Of a stretch of DNA of 5,366 bases, positions 1 to 5,150 are shown piece after piece. The position numbers were made by a program, and so were the translations under genes. The DNA comes from Bacillota bacterium. GTDB lineage: Bacteria > Bacillota > Clostridia > Lachnospirales > WQUN01. The notes under the pieces were generated by a model, which was not told the DNA's origin, did not search any database, and was given only the letters and a program-made list of their open reading frames with translations. Position 1 is the stretch's first letter. Each line of letters opens with the position of its first letter. The DNA is taken from positions 1 to 5,366 of the forward strand of contig WQUN01000099.1 of NCBI GenBank assembly GCA_009782085.1, given 5' to 3'.

Positions 1-40
1 ATGAAACTCGTTAGAAGTTAATGGTATTTTATTTCATCAC

Positions 41-69
41 TTGTCAATCGCAGACCGCCCTGTTATAAT
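41..69 (+). promoter_or_regulatory. Sigma-70/SigA-type promoter of the MFS transporter gene
   Basis: A -35 element TTGTCA (41-46) and a perfect -10 element TATAAT (64-69) are separated by exactly 17 bp, the optimal spacing. The expected transcription start is near 76, which gives a leader of about 30 nt before the ATG at 106. No operator-like repeat is visible around it. The upstream bases 1-40 are AT-rich and show no gene. Confidence 0.85.
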
Positions 70-105
70 GGGGCTGCCATTCAAAAAACGGACGGGGGGA
101 TTTTT

Positions 106-1425
106 ATGGAGGCGGTCAAAAGCAACCGCTGGCTAAAGGTCGTCGTCGGATTCATCATCCAGCTTTGCTCCGGCATCGCGTATATGTGGAGCATCTTCAA
201 CGCGGACGTCATGAAGCAACTGAACTGGAACAGCAAGGATTCCCTTCTCGCGTTCTCGTTGCTGCTCGCCATGCTGACGTTCGGCGGAATGTTCGGCGGG
301 GTCGTTTCAAGGAAGACAAGCCCGCGAGTCTCCGTTTCTGTCGGCGGGCTCATCATGGGCGGCGGGTTCCTCCTGGCGGCCGTCGCGAACCCCTCCACGG
401 CCTTCCTCGTCTGGCTGGGGTACGGCGTTTTGGGCGGCTTCGGCTGCGGCATGGCGTACACGAACGTGATCGCCGTGATCCAGAAATGGTTCCCGGACAG
501 GCGCGGCCTCGTCACGGGGATCATCATCGCCGGCCTGGGGGCCAGCGGCGTCTTCTTTACATACGCGGTCCAGGCGCTCGTGAGAAACATAAACGCGCTG
601 CACACGATCGGCGTTTTGGGCGGCGCGGTCATCGTCATTTGCGGCGTAGGCGCCATTTTCATGAACAACCCCCCGCAGGATTTCGCCCCCAAGGGCTTCG
701 TCCCCAAGGACCCGGCGAAGGCGCGGTCGCACTTTTCCGCGGGGGAGGCCCTGCGCACGCCCCAGCTCTACATGATCATCCTGGCCTTCATGCTGGCGAC
801 GGCGGCCGGGTTCATGGTCATCCCGAACGCGAAGGGCCTGGCCATGGGCCCGGCTGACAAGCCTTACATGACCGCCTCGGTCGCCCTCGTCGGCGTCATC
901 ATCATTTCCGCCTGCAACGCGCTCGGGCGCATCGTCTGGGGCCGCGTGTCGGACAAAATCGGCTCCAAAACGACCTTGCTCATCCTGGCGGCCGGGGAGG
1001 CTCTGTCCATCCTTTTCGCCGTCTTCGCGCATTCCTACGGCATCTTCGCCGTCATCGCCTTCGTGGGCTTTTTCTACGGCGGCTTCCTGGGCGTTTTCCC
1101 CGTCATTTCGGCTGACTATTACGGCACGAAAAACGCCAGCACGATCTACGGCGTCGTCATGTTCGGCTTTTCCCTGGGCGCGGTCGTCTTTTCCTATACC
1201 GCCGGGTTCATCAAGGACTCCACCGGCAAGCTGGACGCCGCCTTTTACATTGCCGCGGCGGCGGCCGCCGTCGCGTTCGCCGTCCTGTTTCTTCTGAAAG
1301 CGCCGAAGGCCCCGGCGGCCGCCCCCGCCCCGGCCGCCGCCCCCGCTTCTTCGAAGCCGCCGGTAAAGGCCCCCGCGCCCTCCCCCGCGAAGCCGCCTTC
1401 CAAGCAGCAACAGGGGAAAAAGTAA
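106..1425 (+). CDS. OFA-family (OxlT-like) MFS transporter with Pro/Ala/Lys-rich C-terminal tail
   Basis: This is a 439-residue inner-membrane carrier of the major facilitator superfamily, oxalate:formate antiporter (OFA) family, predicted to move a small carboxylate. About twelve hydrophobic segments are visible (roughly 10-32, 46-66, 73-95, 97-125, 134-158, 165-186, 219-240, 255-277, 288-308, 312-335, 345-368, 376-398), with a cytoplasmic central loop near 187-218. Family-type signatures are CSGIAYMWSIF (21-31), KWFPDRRGLVTGI (127-139), the second-half MFS loop motif GRVSDKIG (279-286) and FPVISADYYGTKNASTIYG (331-349). R275 sits where I recall the substrate-binding Arg272 of OxlT, but the position I align to its Lys355 looks like F355. 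Oxalate is therefore not a safe substrate call; a monocarboxylate is at least as likely. Residues 399-439 form a low-complexity Ala/Pro/Lys tail not needed for the MFS fold. GGGGGGA (94-100) lies 5 nt before the ATG. The gene is monocistronic, between its own promoter and terminator. Confidence 0.93.
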   Translation: MEAVKSNRWLKVVVGFIIQLCSGIAYMWSIFNADVMKQLNWNSKDSLLAFSLLLAMLTFGGMFGGVVSRKTSPRVSVSVGGLIMGGGFLLAAVANPSTAFLVWLGYGVLGGFGCGMAYTNVIAVIQKWFPDRRGLVTGIIIAGLGASGVFFTYAVQALVRNINALHTIGVLGGAVIVICGVGAIFMNNPPQDFAPKGFVPKDPAKARSHFSAGEALRTPQLYMIILAFMLATAAGFMVIPNAKGLAMGPADKPYMTASVALVGVIIISACNALGRIVWGRVSDKIGSKTTLLILAAGEALSILFAVFAHSYGIFAVIAFVGFFYGGFLGVFPVISADYYGTKNASTIYGVVMFGFSLGAVVFSYTAGFIKDSTGKLDAAFYIAAAAAAVAFAVLFLLKAPKAPAAAPAPAAAPASSKPPVKAPAPSPAKPPSKQQQGKK

Positions 1426-1445
1426 ATAGCAAATACAAGTTCGAA

Positions 1446-1471
1446 GGGGCGGATAGCATCCGCCCCTTTTT
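1446..1471 (+). terminator. Rho-independent terminator of the MFS transporter gene
   Basis: A perfect 9-bp stem GGGGCGGAT (1446-1454) / ATCCGCCCC (1458-1466) with a 3-nt AGC loop is followed directly by TTTTT (1467-1471). The stem can extend by two A-T pairs (AA 1444-1445 with TT 1467-1468). It begins about 20 bp after the stop codon, so the transporter is transcribed alone. Confidence 0.92.
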
Positions 1472-1484
1472 ACATTCACAAAAT

Positions 1485-1536
1485 GATCTGTCTTCCCGAG
1501 CGTAGCGAAGGATCTGTCTTCCCGAGCGTAGCGAAG
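1485..1536. repeat. Perfect tandem duplication of a 26-bp unit
   Basis: Two identical back-to-back copies (1485-1510 and 1511-1536) begin GATCTGTCTTCCCGAG and end CGTAGCGAAG. A partial third copy (GATCT) follows at 1537. The core GAGCGTAGCGAAGGATCT belongs to the same broad family as the GAGCGAAGCGAAG repeats at 1726-1752 and, inverted, 1786-1813. Confidence 0.95.
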
Positions 1537-1544
1537 GATCTTAA

Positions 1545-1642
1545 ACGAATCTCGATTAAAATCTTCACAGTCTGTCGCCGAGAACGCCGTTGAAGCGTTC
1601 GGAGTTTCGGCTCCGCCTGTGAAGTATAAATCTGAGATTCGT
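1545..1642. repeat. Imperfect inverted repeat with nested hairpins
   Basis: The outer arms ACGAATCTC (1545-1553) and GAGATTCGT (1634-1642) match perfectly, and the inner arms CTTCACAG (1563-1570) and CTGTGAAG (1617-1624) also match. Two small hairpins sit in the centre: GAACGC (1582-1587) with GCGTTC (1595-1600), and CGGAG (1600-1604) with CTCCG (1611-1615). The mismatched stretches between outer and inner arms have equal length on both sides, so the whole is a single symmetrical foldback of about 98 bp. It resembles a short non-coding dispersed repeat; no ORF is present. Confidence 0.8.
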
Positions 1643-1663
1643 ATTAAACAGGCAAAACATCAG

Positions 1664-1687
1664 ATTCTTCGCTGCGCTTAGAATTAC
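1664..1687. repeat. Dispersed TTCTTCGCTGCGCTTAGAAT-type repeat copy
   Basis: This copy starts TTCTTCGCTGCGCTTAGAAT and ends TACA. It is a degenerate relative of the copy at 1786-1813, in the same orientation. Repeats of this type (CTTCGCT..CGCTCAGAATGACA) are dispersed through the spacers of many anaerobic bacterial genomes; that is general knowledge, and only the local copies are visible here. Confidence 0.7.
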
Positions 1688-1700
1688 AAAAAAGGGAGCA

Positions 1701-1843
1701 CCCTCGGAAACCAATAAATCCCAGTTGTCACCCTGAGCGAAGCGAAGGGTCTTTATCCTAAAATTGCACCGTTACAATGGGGGGAAGATTCTTCGCTATC
1801 GCTCAGAATGACAGTCCCGGTGCGGCTTTCGAGTTTCCGAGGG
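1701..1843. repeat. Nested inverted-repeat element built on GAGCGAAGCGAAG-type arms
   Basis: The outer arms CCCTCGGAAAC (1701-1711) and GTTTCCGAGGG (1833-1843) are perfect 11-bp inverted repeats. Inside them, TGTCACCCTGAGCGAAGCGA (from 1726, arm to 1752) faces its imperfect reverse complement, which starts AGATTCTTCGCTATCGCTCA (from 1786, arm to 1813). Between the arms lie about 33 bp of unremarkable sequence. The arrangement is MITE-like: arms, no ORF, total about 143 bp. Target-site duplications are not obvious. Confidence 0.75.
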
Positions 1844-1884
1844 AACTCAAAGGGGTTACGGAGGAACAAATGCCGGAAAATACA

Positions 1885-1979
1885 GTAGGGCGGGGGCTCT
1901 GCCCCCGCCTGGGTTTATAACGGCGGGAGCAGAGCCCCCGTCTGGGTTTATGGCGGCGGGAGTAGAGCCCCCGCCCTAC
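1885..1979. repeat. GTAGGG-ended GC-rich palindromic element with internal 33-bp tandem repeat
   Basis: The left end GTAGGGCGGGGGCTCT (1885-1900) is matched perfectly in inverted orientation by the right end AGAGCCCCCGCCCTAC (1964-1979). The arms extend imperfectly to 25 bp (1885-1909 and 1955-1979). The interior holds two near-identical 33-bp tandem units at 1908-1940 and 1941-1973, with 29 of 33 bases the same; each contains CTGGGTTTAT and GGCGGGAG.AGAGCCCCCG. It belongs to the same family as 2031-2118, 3597-3614 and 3661-3727. Confidence 0.88.
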
Positions 1980-2030
1980 AAATTGATGATTTAACGGTGT
2001 GGTAAAATCGGCCGGGGATGGAACCGGGAA

Positions 2031-2118
2031 GCGGTCGGAGATAGAACCCCGACCCTACAAACGCCGATTTTGCCGGATTGTGAATATACTGTAGGGTCGG
2101 GCTTCCATGCCCGACCGC
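2031..2118. repeat. TGTAGGG-family inverted repeat, 29-bp arms
   Basis: The arms at 2031-2059 and 2090-2118 are inverted copies with 25 of 29 positions matching. They share GCGGTCGG at the outer edge and TGTAGGGTCGGG at the inner edge. The TGTAGGG ends point inward here, opposite to the elements at 1885-1979 and 3661-3727. The right arm alone folds into a perfect 8-bp stem, GGTCGGGC (2095-2102) / GCCCGACC (2109-2116), with a 6-nt loop. The left arm pairs GGTCGG (2033-2038) with CCGACC (2049-2054). Confidence 0.85.
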
Positions 2119-2177
2119 TCTGCCCGTTTGCTAATATTAATCACAAATTATGTCTCACAATTTGTATCGCAACCGTT

Positions 2178-3521
2178 TTACTTCCTTTTCCACCCCTCCT
2201 TGTTGACCTGCCGCTGCCTGGCGATGGCCAGGACGCCGGGCGGCACGTCGTCGGTGATCGTGGAGCCCGAGGCGATGTAGGCCCCCTCCCCGACGGTCAC
2301 GGGAGCGACGAGGTTAGTGTTCGAGCCGATGAACGCGCCGTCCTTTATCACGGTTTTGAACTTGCGCCTGCCGTCGTAGTTGGCCGTTATCGAGCCGCAG
2401 CCGAAGTTGACGCCCTCGCCGACCTCGGCGTCGCCTACGTAGGCCAGGTGCGACGCCTTGGAGCCGTTGCCGACCACCGCGTTCTTTACCTCCACGAAGT
2501 CGCCGATCCGGCAGCGCTCGCCGATGACCGAATGGGGCCGCAGATACGCGAACGGCCCGACGGACGTGCCTCCGCCGATCCTCGAATCCAGGATCACGCT
2601 GTTCGACACGGTGACGCCGTCGCCGATCTCGGAACCCACGATCCGCGTGTTCGGCCCGATCTCGCAGTTTTTGCCGATCCTGACCGCCCCCTCCAGCATG
2701 ACCCCGGGGTAGAGCACGGTGTCCTGCCCGATCTCCACGCCGCTGTCGATCCAGACCAAGGACGGCGCGGTCATCGTCACGCCGGCGAGCATATGCGCCT
2801 CGTTGCGCGATTTTTGCAGAACCGCCGCCGCCTCGGCGAGCTGGACGCGTGTGTTAATGCCCATGAACTGCTCCGGGAACGGGCTTTGATACACCCCGCA
2901 CCTGTGCCCGGCCTTGCGGAGGATCTCGATAGTATCCGTCAGGTAGAACTCCCCGGAGGCGTTGCCGTCGGTCAGAAGCGGGAGCGCGTAGAGCAAAGCC
3001 TCGCCCTTGAACGCCATGACGCCGCCCCAGATCTCTTTGACCAGCGCCTCCTCCGGCGAGGCGTCCTTCTGCTCGACGATCTTCTCCGGCGCCCCGTCTC
3101 TCTGGATGACCCTGCCGTAGCCCGTGGCGTCCTCCAGGACGACGGAGATGAGCGTGACAGAGTTGTCGCCGCTTTTGTGCAGGTCCGCGGCCTTTTTCAG
3201 CTCGCCGGCGGTCAGAAGCGGGGTGTCCCCGTAGATTATCAGCACGTCCTCCCCGGGCTTTATATAGCCCATCGCGGCGCGCACGGCGTCGCCCGTGCCC
3301 AGCTGCCTCTCCTGCCGGGCGTAGGAGACGGAATCCCCCAGCGCCTCCCGGACGAGCTCGCCCCCGTGGCCGGTCACGACGACGATCTCGCCGGCCCCGG
3401 CCCCGCGCGCGGCGTCCGCCGCCATCGCGACCAATGTGCGGCCCATGATCTTATGTAAGCATTTCGGAAGCTCCGATTTCATCCGCTTTCCCAGCCCCGC
3501 GGCCAGAATTATGGCTTTCAT
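2178..3521 (-). CDS. glmU: Bifunctional GlmU: UDP-GlcNAc pyrophosphorylase / GlcN-1-P N-acetyltransferase
   Basis: This cytoplasmic enzyme catalyses the last two steps of UDP-GlcNAc synthesis: acetyl-CoA-dependent acetylation of glucosamine-1-phosphate, then uridylyl transfer from UTP. It thereby supplies peptidoglycan and other envelope precursors. The 447 residues match the usual full length. The N-terminal nucleotidyltransferase domain (about 1-228) shows LAAGLGKRMKSELPKCLH (6-23), QLGTGDA (73-79), YGDTPLL with metal-binding D99 (97-103), and GIN at 221-223. The C-terminal left-handed beta-helix (about 250-430) is built of hexapeptide repeats. It carries LRP with R328, VEVK with K346, SKASHLAYVGDAEVG with the predicted catalytic H358, and ANYDG (380-384). 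The start is supported by AGGAG (3529-3533) 7 nt upstream of the ATG. The stop is TAA. All key residues are present, so it should be active. It is isolated: no prs or spoVG neighbour is visible, and repeat spacers flank it on both sides. I found no convincing promoter. Confidence 0.98.
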   Translation of the reverse strand: MKAIILAAGLGKRMKSELPKCLHKIMGRTLVAMAADAARGAGAGEIVVVTGHGGELVREALGDSVSYARQERQLGTGDAVRAAMGYIKPGEDVLIIYGDTPLLTAGELKKAADLHKSGDNSVTLISVVLEDATGYGRVIQRDGAPEKIVEQKDASPEEALVKEIWGGVMAFKGEALLYALPLLTDGNASGEFYLTDTIEILRKAGHRCGVYQSPFPEQFMGINTRVQLAEAAAVLQKSRNEAHMLAGVTMTAPSLVWIDSGVEIGQDTVLYPGVMLEGAVRIGKNCEIGPNTRIVGSEIGDGVTVSNSVILDSRIGGGTSVGPFAYLRPHSVIGERCRIGDFVEVKNAVVGNGSKASHLAYVGDAEVGEGVNFGCGSITANYDGRRKFKTVIKDGAFIGSNTNLVAPVTVGEGAYIASGSTITDDVPPGVLAIARQRQVNKEGWKRK

Positions 3522-3596
3522 GGCGTCACTCCTGTTCTGGATTATTTGTGGTGTTAGTCGGAAATAAGATTGATAATACTAAATAGTTCCTTTTGT

Positions 3597-3614
3597 TGTA
3601 GGGCGCGCCCTACA
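3597..3614. repeat. Solo 18-bp perfect palindrome TGTAGGGCGCGCCCTACA
   Basis: TGTAGGGCGCGCCCTACA equals its own reverse complement. It looks like the two terminal sequences of the GTAGGG-family elements (TGTAGGGCG and CGCCCTACA) joined directly, with no interior. It lies 46 bp away from a full-sized element of the same family (3661-3727). Confidence 0.9.
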
Positions 3615-3660
3615 TTCGTTTTGAAATTTGTATGTTCATGCGTTTGTCGTGGCCGCATAT

Positions 3661-3727
3661 GTAGGGCGGGGGCTTGCCCCCGCCGCGCCGCGCGGGAATT
3701 TCCGGCGGGGGCAAGCCCCCGCCCTAC
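3661..3727. repeat. GTAGGG-ended element with perfect 25-bp inverted repeat
   Basis: The left arm (3661-3685, starting GTAGGGCGGGGGCTTG) and the right arm (3703-3727, ending CAAGCCCCCGCCCTAC) are perfect reverse complements over 25 bp, around a 17-bp centre. Each arm is also a hairpin by itself, GGCGGGGGC-TT-GCCCCCGCC. The element lies between cheV and glmU and would form a very stable foldback in any cheV readthrough transcript. Confidence 0.93.
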
Positions 3728-3867
3728 CGTATGTTTTGACTGTTTGGCAATTCGCCTTATTTCCGGCCAACGCCAATATTTATTATTATATGAATCATCG
3801 GCGTGTTTCTGTTACATCAGGGCACGTTTCGTAAATCAGATCGGGGCGGACGTCGATACACTCCCCC

Positions 3868-4791
3868 CTATTCCAATATGAACCGGTCTATCAGCCCCAC
3901 CAGATCCCCGATCTCCGGCTTTGTTATCTGCGCCGTGGCTCCGAGCCTCTCGCCCTTCAGGCGCATGTCGTCGTTTATGAGCGACGAGAATATGACGACC
4001 GGCAGGACGCTCAGCGCGGGGTCCTCGCGTATCTGCCTGAGCAGCCGGTGGCCGTCCATCACGGGCATCTCTATGTCGGTTATGACCATTTTCACGCGGT
4101 CGGTTATGTCGCCGCCTTGCTCCCTGAGCCGCGCGAGCTCGTCCCAGGCCTCCTGGCCGTTGGCCGTGACGGTGACGTTCCCGTAGCCGGCCTTGTCCAG
4201 GGCCTCGGTGATCATGCGCTCCAGCAAGGGCGAGTCCTCCGCGATAAGGATCGGCTTCGCGGACCTCTCCCGGGGGCCGAGCCTGTCGATATCGCTCGGC
4301 TTGACGCCGGCGGCGGGGTTTATGTCCGCGAGTATCCGCTCAAAGTCGATGATCGTTATCAGCTGCTCGCCGTTCCTGGCTATGCCCGTGACAAGCCCCT
4401 CCTGCCCGCTGTAGATCGCGGGGTCGGGCTTTTCTATGTCCCGCCAGGAAATGCGGTGGATCTCCACGACGGAATGCACGTGGAACGCGGTGAAGTTGCT
4501 GTTGAAATTTGTGATAATCAGTATGTCCTTGTCGCCGTCGGAGGGCGGCAGGCCGAGGTACGCGGGCAGGTTCACGACGGTTATGACCATTTGGCGCGGC
4601 TTGAACACGCCCTCGACGAACGGGTTGGAATTCGGCATCGGGGTGACCGGATGGTCCGAGTACCTCAGTATCTCGTGGACTTTGGCGACGTTTATGCCGA
4701 AATTCCTGTCCGCTATCGTGAACTCCATGACCTCCAGCTCGTTGGTGCCGGTTTCCAGGAGAATTTCGCTTTTGCCTGACTTCGCGCTCAT
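3868..4791 (-). CDS. cheV: Chemotaxis coupling protein CheV (CheW domain + receiver domain)
   Basis: This soluble protein couples methyl-accepting chemoreceptors to the CheA kinase, and its phosphorylatable receiver is thought to tune adaptation. From the preferred start it has 307 residues, close to the roughly 300 usual for CheV. Residues about 17-158 are the CheW-like domain (ELEVMEFTIADRNFGINVAKVHEIL at its start, split here as ELEVMEFTIA and INVAKVHEIL; GVFKPRQMVITVVNLPAYLG at 61-80; ITIIDFERIL at 145-154). Residues about 179-305 are a receiver domain with acidic pair E185-D186, phospho-acceptor D239 in ITDIEMPVMDG, S269 at the switch position, and K291 in the KPE motif, so phosphorylation should be possible. 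I place the start at 4791 because GGGAGG lies 7 nt before it. An in-frame upstream ATG at 4830 would add 13 residues but has no ribosome binding site and lies within the leader. No other che or fla gene is in the window. The stop is TAG. Confidence 0.96.
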   Translation of the reverse strand: MSAKSGKSEILLETGTNELEVMEFTIADRNFGINVAKVHEILRYSDHPVTPMPNSNPFVEGVFKPRQMVITVVNLPAYLGLPPSDGDKDILIITNFNSNFTAFHVHSVVEIHRISWRDIEKPDPAIYSGQEGLVTGIARNGEQLITIIDFERILADINPAAGVKPSDIDRLGPRERSAKPILIAEDSPLLERMITEALDKAGYGNVTVTANGQEAWDELARLREQGGDITDRVKMVITDIEMPVMDGHRLLRQIREDPALSVLPVVIFSSLINDDMRLKGERLGATAQITKPEIGDLVGLIDRFILE

Positions 4792-4797
4792 GTATAG

Positions 4798-4803
4798 GCC
4801 TCC
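4798..4803 (-). promoter_or_regulatory. Ribosome binding site that fixes the cheV start at 4791
   Basis: On the minus strand GGGAGG (reverse complement CCTCCC at 4798-4803) stands 6-7 nt before the ATG at 4789-4791, an ideal Shine-Dalgarno position. The competing in-frame ATG at 4828-4830 is preceded by GCTATAGCTATAGT, which has no purine-rich element. The shorter reading frame is therefore preferred. Confidence 0.88.
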
Positions 4804-4810
4804 CAAGGCG

Positions 4811-4848
4811 TGACGCTGTGCTTCCGCCATACTATAGCTATAGCGTCA
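4811..4848 (-). promoter_or_regulatory. Hairpin and 12-bp palindrome in the cheV leader
   Basis: Between the predicted cheV transcription start (about 4857) and the ribosome binding site, the leader holds a 7-bp inverted repeat: TGACGCT (4811-4817) and AGCGTCA (4842-4848). It also holds a perfect 12-bp palindrome, CTATAGCTATAG (4832-4843), overlapping it. The 8-mer CCAAGGCG occurs directly repeated at 4803-4810, next to the ribosome binding site, and at 4850-4857. The palindrome could be an operator and the hairpin an mRNA leader structure. No regulator is identified. Confidence 0.45.
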
Positions 4849-4863
4849 ACCAAGGCGGGTAAA

Positions 4864-4892
4864 ATTATACCATACGGCGCGTACGGCCGCAA
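4864..4892 (-). promoter_or_regulatory. Extended -10 promoter of cheV
   Basis: Read on the minus strand, TTGCGG (4887-4892) is followed after exactly 17 bp by a perfect TATAAT (4864-4869), which is preceded by TGG, an extended -10 (TGn) element. The poor -35 (three of six consensus bases) is typical of extended -10 promoters. Transcription would start near 4857, leaving a leader of about 66 nt before the ATG at 4791. It reads as a housekeeping-sigma promoter; no sigma-28-like motif was seen. Confidence 0.78.
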
Positions 4893-4939
4893 GAGAGGGA
4901 AAGTTTGCGGGCGCGGCAAATTTTCTGAGTAAATTTTCT

Positions 4940-5079
4940 GCAAATTTTCGTGGGACACGCCATAATACAGCAGGGGACGCCGAGGGCGGCGTCCCGCTGT
5001 TGTCGGGAAATCGCAAGCAACGGGACGCCCTGGGGGGGCGTCCCCTACGTTTTTCCTATGATATACTACGAAAATTTGC
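4940..5079. repeat. Nested inverted-repeat element with AT-rich ends and GC-rich core
   Basis: Perfect 12-bp outer inverted repeats GCAAATTTTCGT (4940-4951) and ACGAAAATTTGC (5068-5079) enclose a GC-rich inner element. That inner element is bounded by AGGGGACGCC (4972-4981) and GGCGTCCCCT (5037-5046). Each inner end also forms its own hairpin: GGGACGCC (4974-4981) with GGCGTCCC (4988-4995), and GGGACGCC (5022-5029) with GGCGTCCC (5037-5044). The motif AAATTTTC is repeated at 4918, 4931 and 4942 beside the left end. The core resembles the GTAGGG elements elsewhere in design (GGGG..CCCCTAC), but its sequence differs. Confidence 0.8.
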
Positions 5080-5115
5080 CGTATATGATCCCCATTTGTG
5101 CGGGAAAGGTTTTTA

Positions 5116-5144
5116 TTGACTTTTTTCGGTTAATGCCGTAATAT
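5116..5144 (+). promoter_or_regulatory. Promoter of the convergent structured RNA (candidate antitoxin)
   Basis: TTGACT (5116-5121) and TAATAT (5139-5144) are separated by exactly 17 bp, in an AT-rich setting. The predicted start is near 5151. Nothing downstream on this strand has a ribosome binding site and ORF, while the transcript would be highly structured and end at a strong terminator; this points to a non-coding RNA promoter. Confidence 0.75.
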
Positions 5145-5150
5145 ATAGCC

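Larger units (their letters stand above)
1472..2177. other. Gene-free, repeat-packed spacer between the convergent transporter and glmU genes
   Basis: About 700 bp lie between two converging genes. I found no coding ORF with a ribosome binding site, and no tRNA. The space is almost entirely made of the repeats listed separately: a 26-bp tandem duplication, an inverted repeat at 1545-1642, TGTCA...GAGCGAAGCGAAG-type repeats at 1664-1813, and two GTAGGG-ended GC-rich elements at 1885-1979 and 2031-2118. No strong U-tract terminator for glmU (minus strand) is seen. The weak hairpin ACAAATT (2143-2149) / AATTTGT (2159-2165), or the GC-rich hairpin at 2095-2116, may mark the end of its transcript. 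Confidence 0.8.
3522..3867. other. Repeat-bearing spacer between cheV and glmU
   Basis: This stretch of about 346 bp separates two minus-strand genes. It contains the glmU ribosome binding site (3529-3533), an 18-bp perfect palindrome (3597-3614) and a large GC-rich inverted repeat (3661-3727). A minus-strand TATAAT lies at 3785-3790 but has no acceptable -35 partner, so the glmU promoter stays unassigned. No U-tract terminator follows cheV; the 3661-3727 foldback is the only strong hairpin in its path. ORFs across this stretch are translations of the repeats and have no ribosome binding site. Confidence 0.75.

Noticed and set aside
1..21. Tiny ORF ATG AAA CTC GTT AGA AGT TAA at the left edge
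   Set aside because: Six codons with no visible upstream signals; chance.
307..1479. Long minus-strand ORF (390 codons) opposite the transporter
   Set aside because: It is a shadow ORF of a GC-rich gene; it would include the terminator and gives low-complexity Arg/Gly/Asp sequence.
1885..2118. CRISPR array
   Set aside because: The repeats are inverted and directly abutting, without unique spacers of constant length, and no cas gene is present.
2143..2165. Terminator of glmU (ACAAATT / AATTTGT hairpin)
   Set aside because: The stem is only 7 bp, six of them A-T pairs, and has a 9-nt loop; no U-tract follows on the minus strand. It is too weak to call.
2070..3458. Long plus-strand ORF (462 codons) opposite glmU
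   Set aside because: It is a shadow of the GC-rich glmU gene; the composition is Arg/Asp/His-rich, with no domain and no ribosome binding site.
3785..3790. glmU promoter based on TATAAT on the minus strand
   Set aside because: No -35 element at 16-18 bp and no TGn extension; the leader would be about 260 nt and run through the 25-bp inverted repeat.
3570..3881. Plus-strand ORFs of 103 and 68 codons in the cheV-glmU spacer
   Set aside because: They are translations of the GTAGGG-family repeats, lack ribosome binding sites and overlap the end of cheV.
4792..4830. N-terminal extension of CheV by 13 residues from the ATG at 4830
   Set aside because: It has no ribosome binding site, lies over the palindrome and hairpin of the leader, and the residues do not belong to the CheW domain. 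The ATG at 4791 has GGGAGG at ideal distance.
4950..5141. Plus-strand ORF of 63 codons
   Set aside because: It runs through the GC-rich inverted repeat and the antisense RNA promoter; no ribosome binding site or recognisable protein features.
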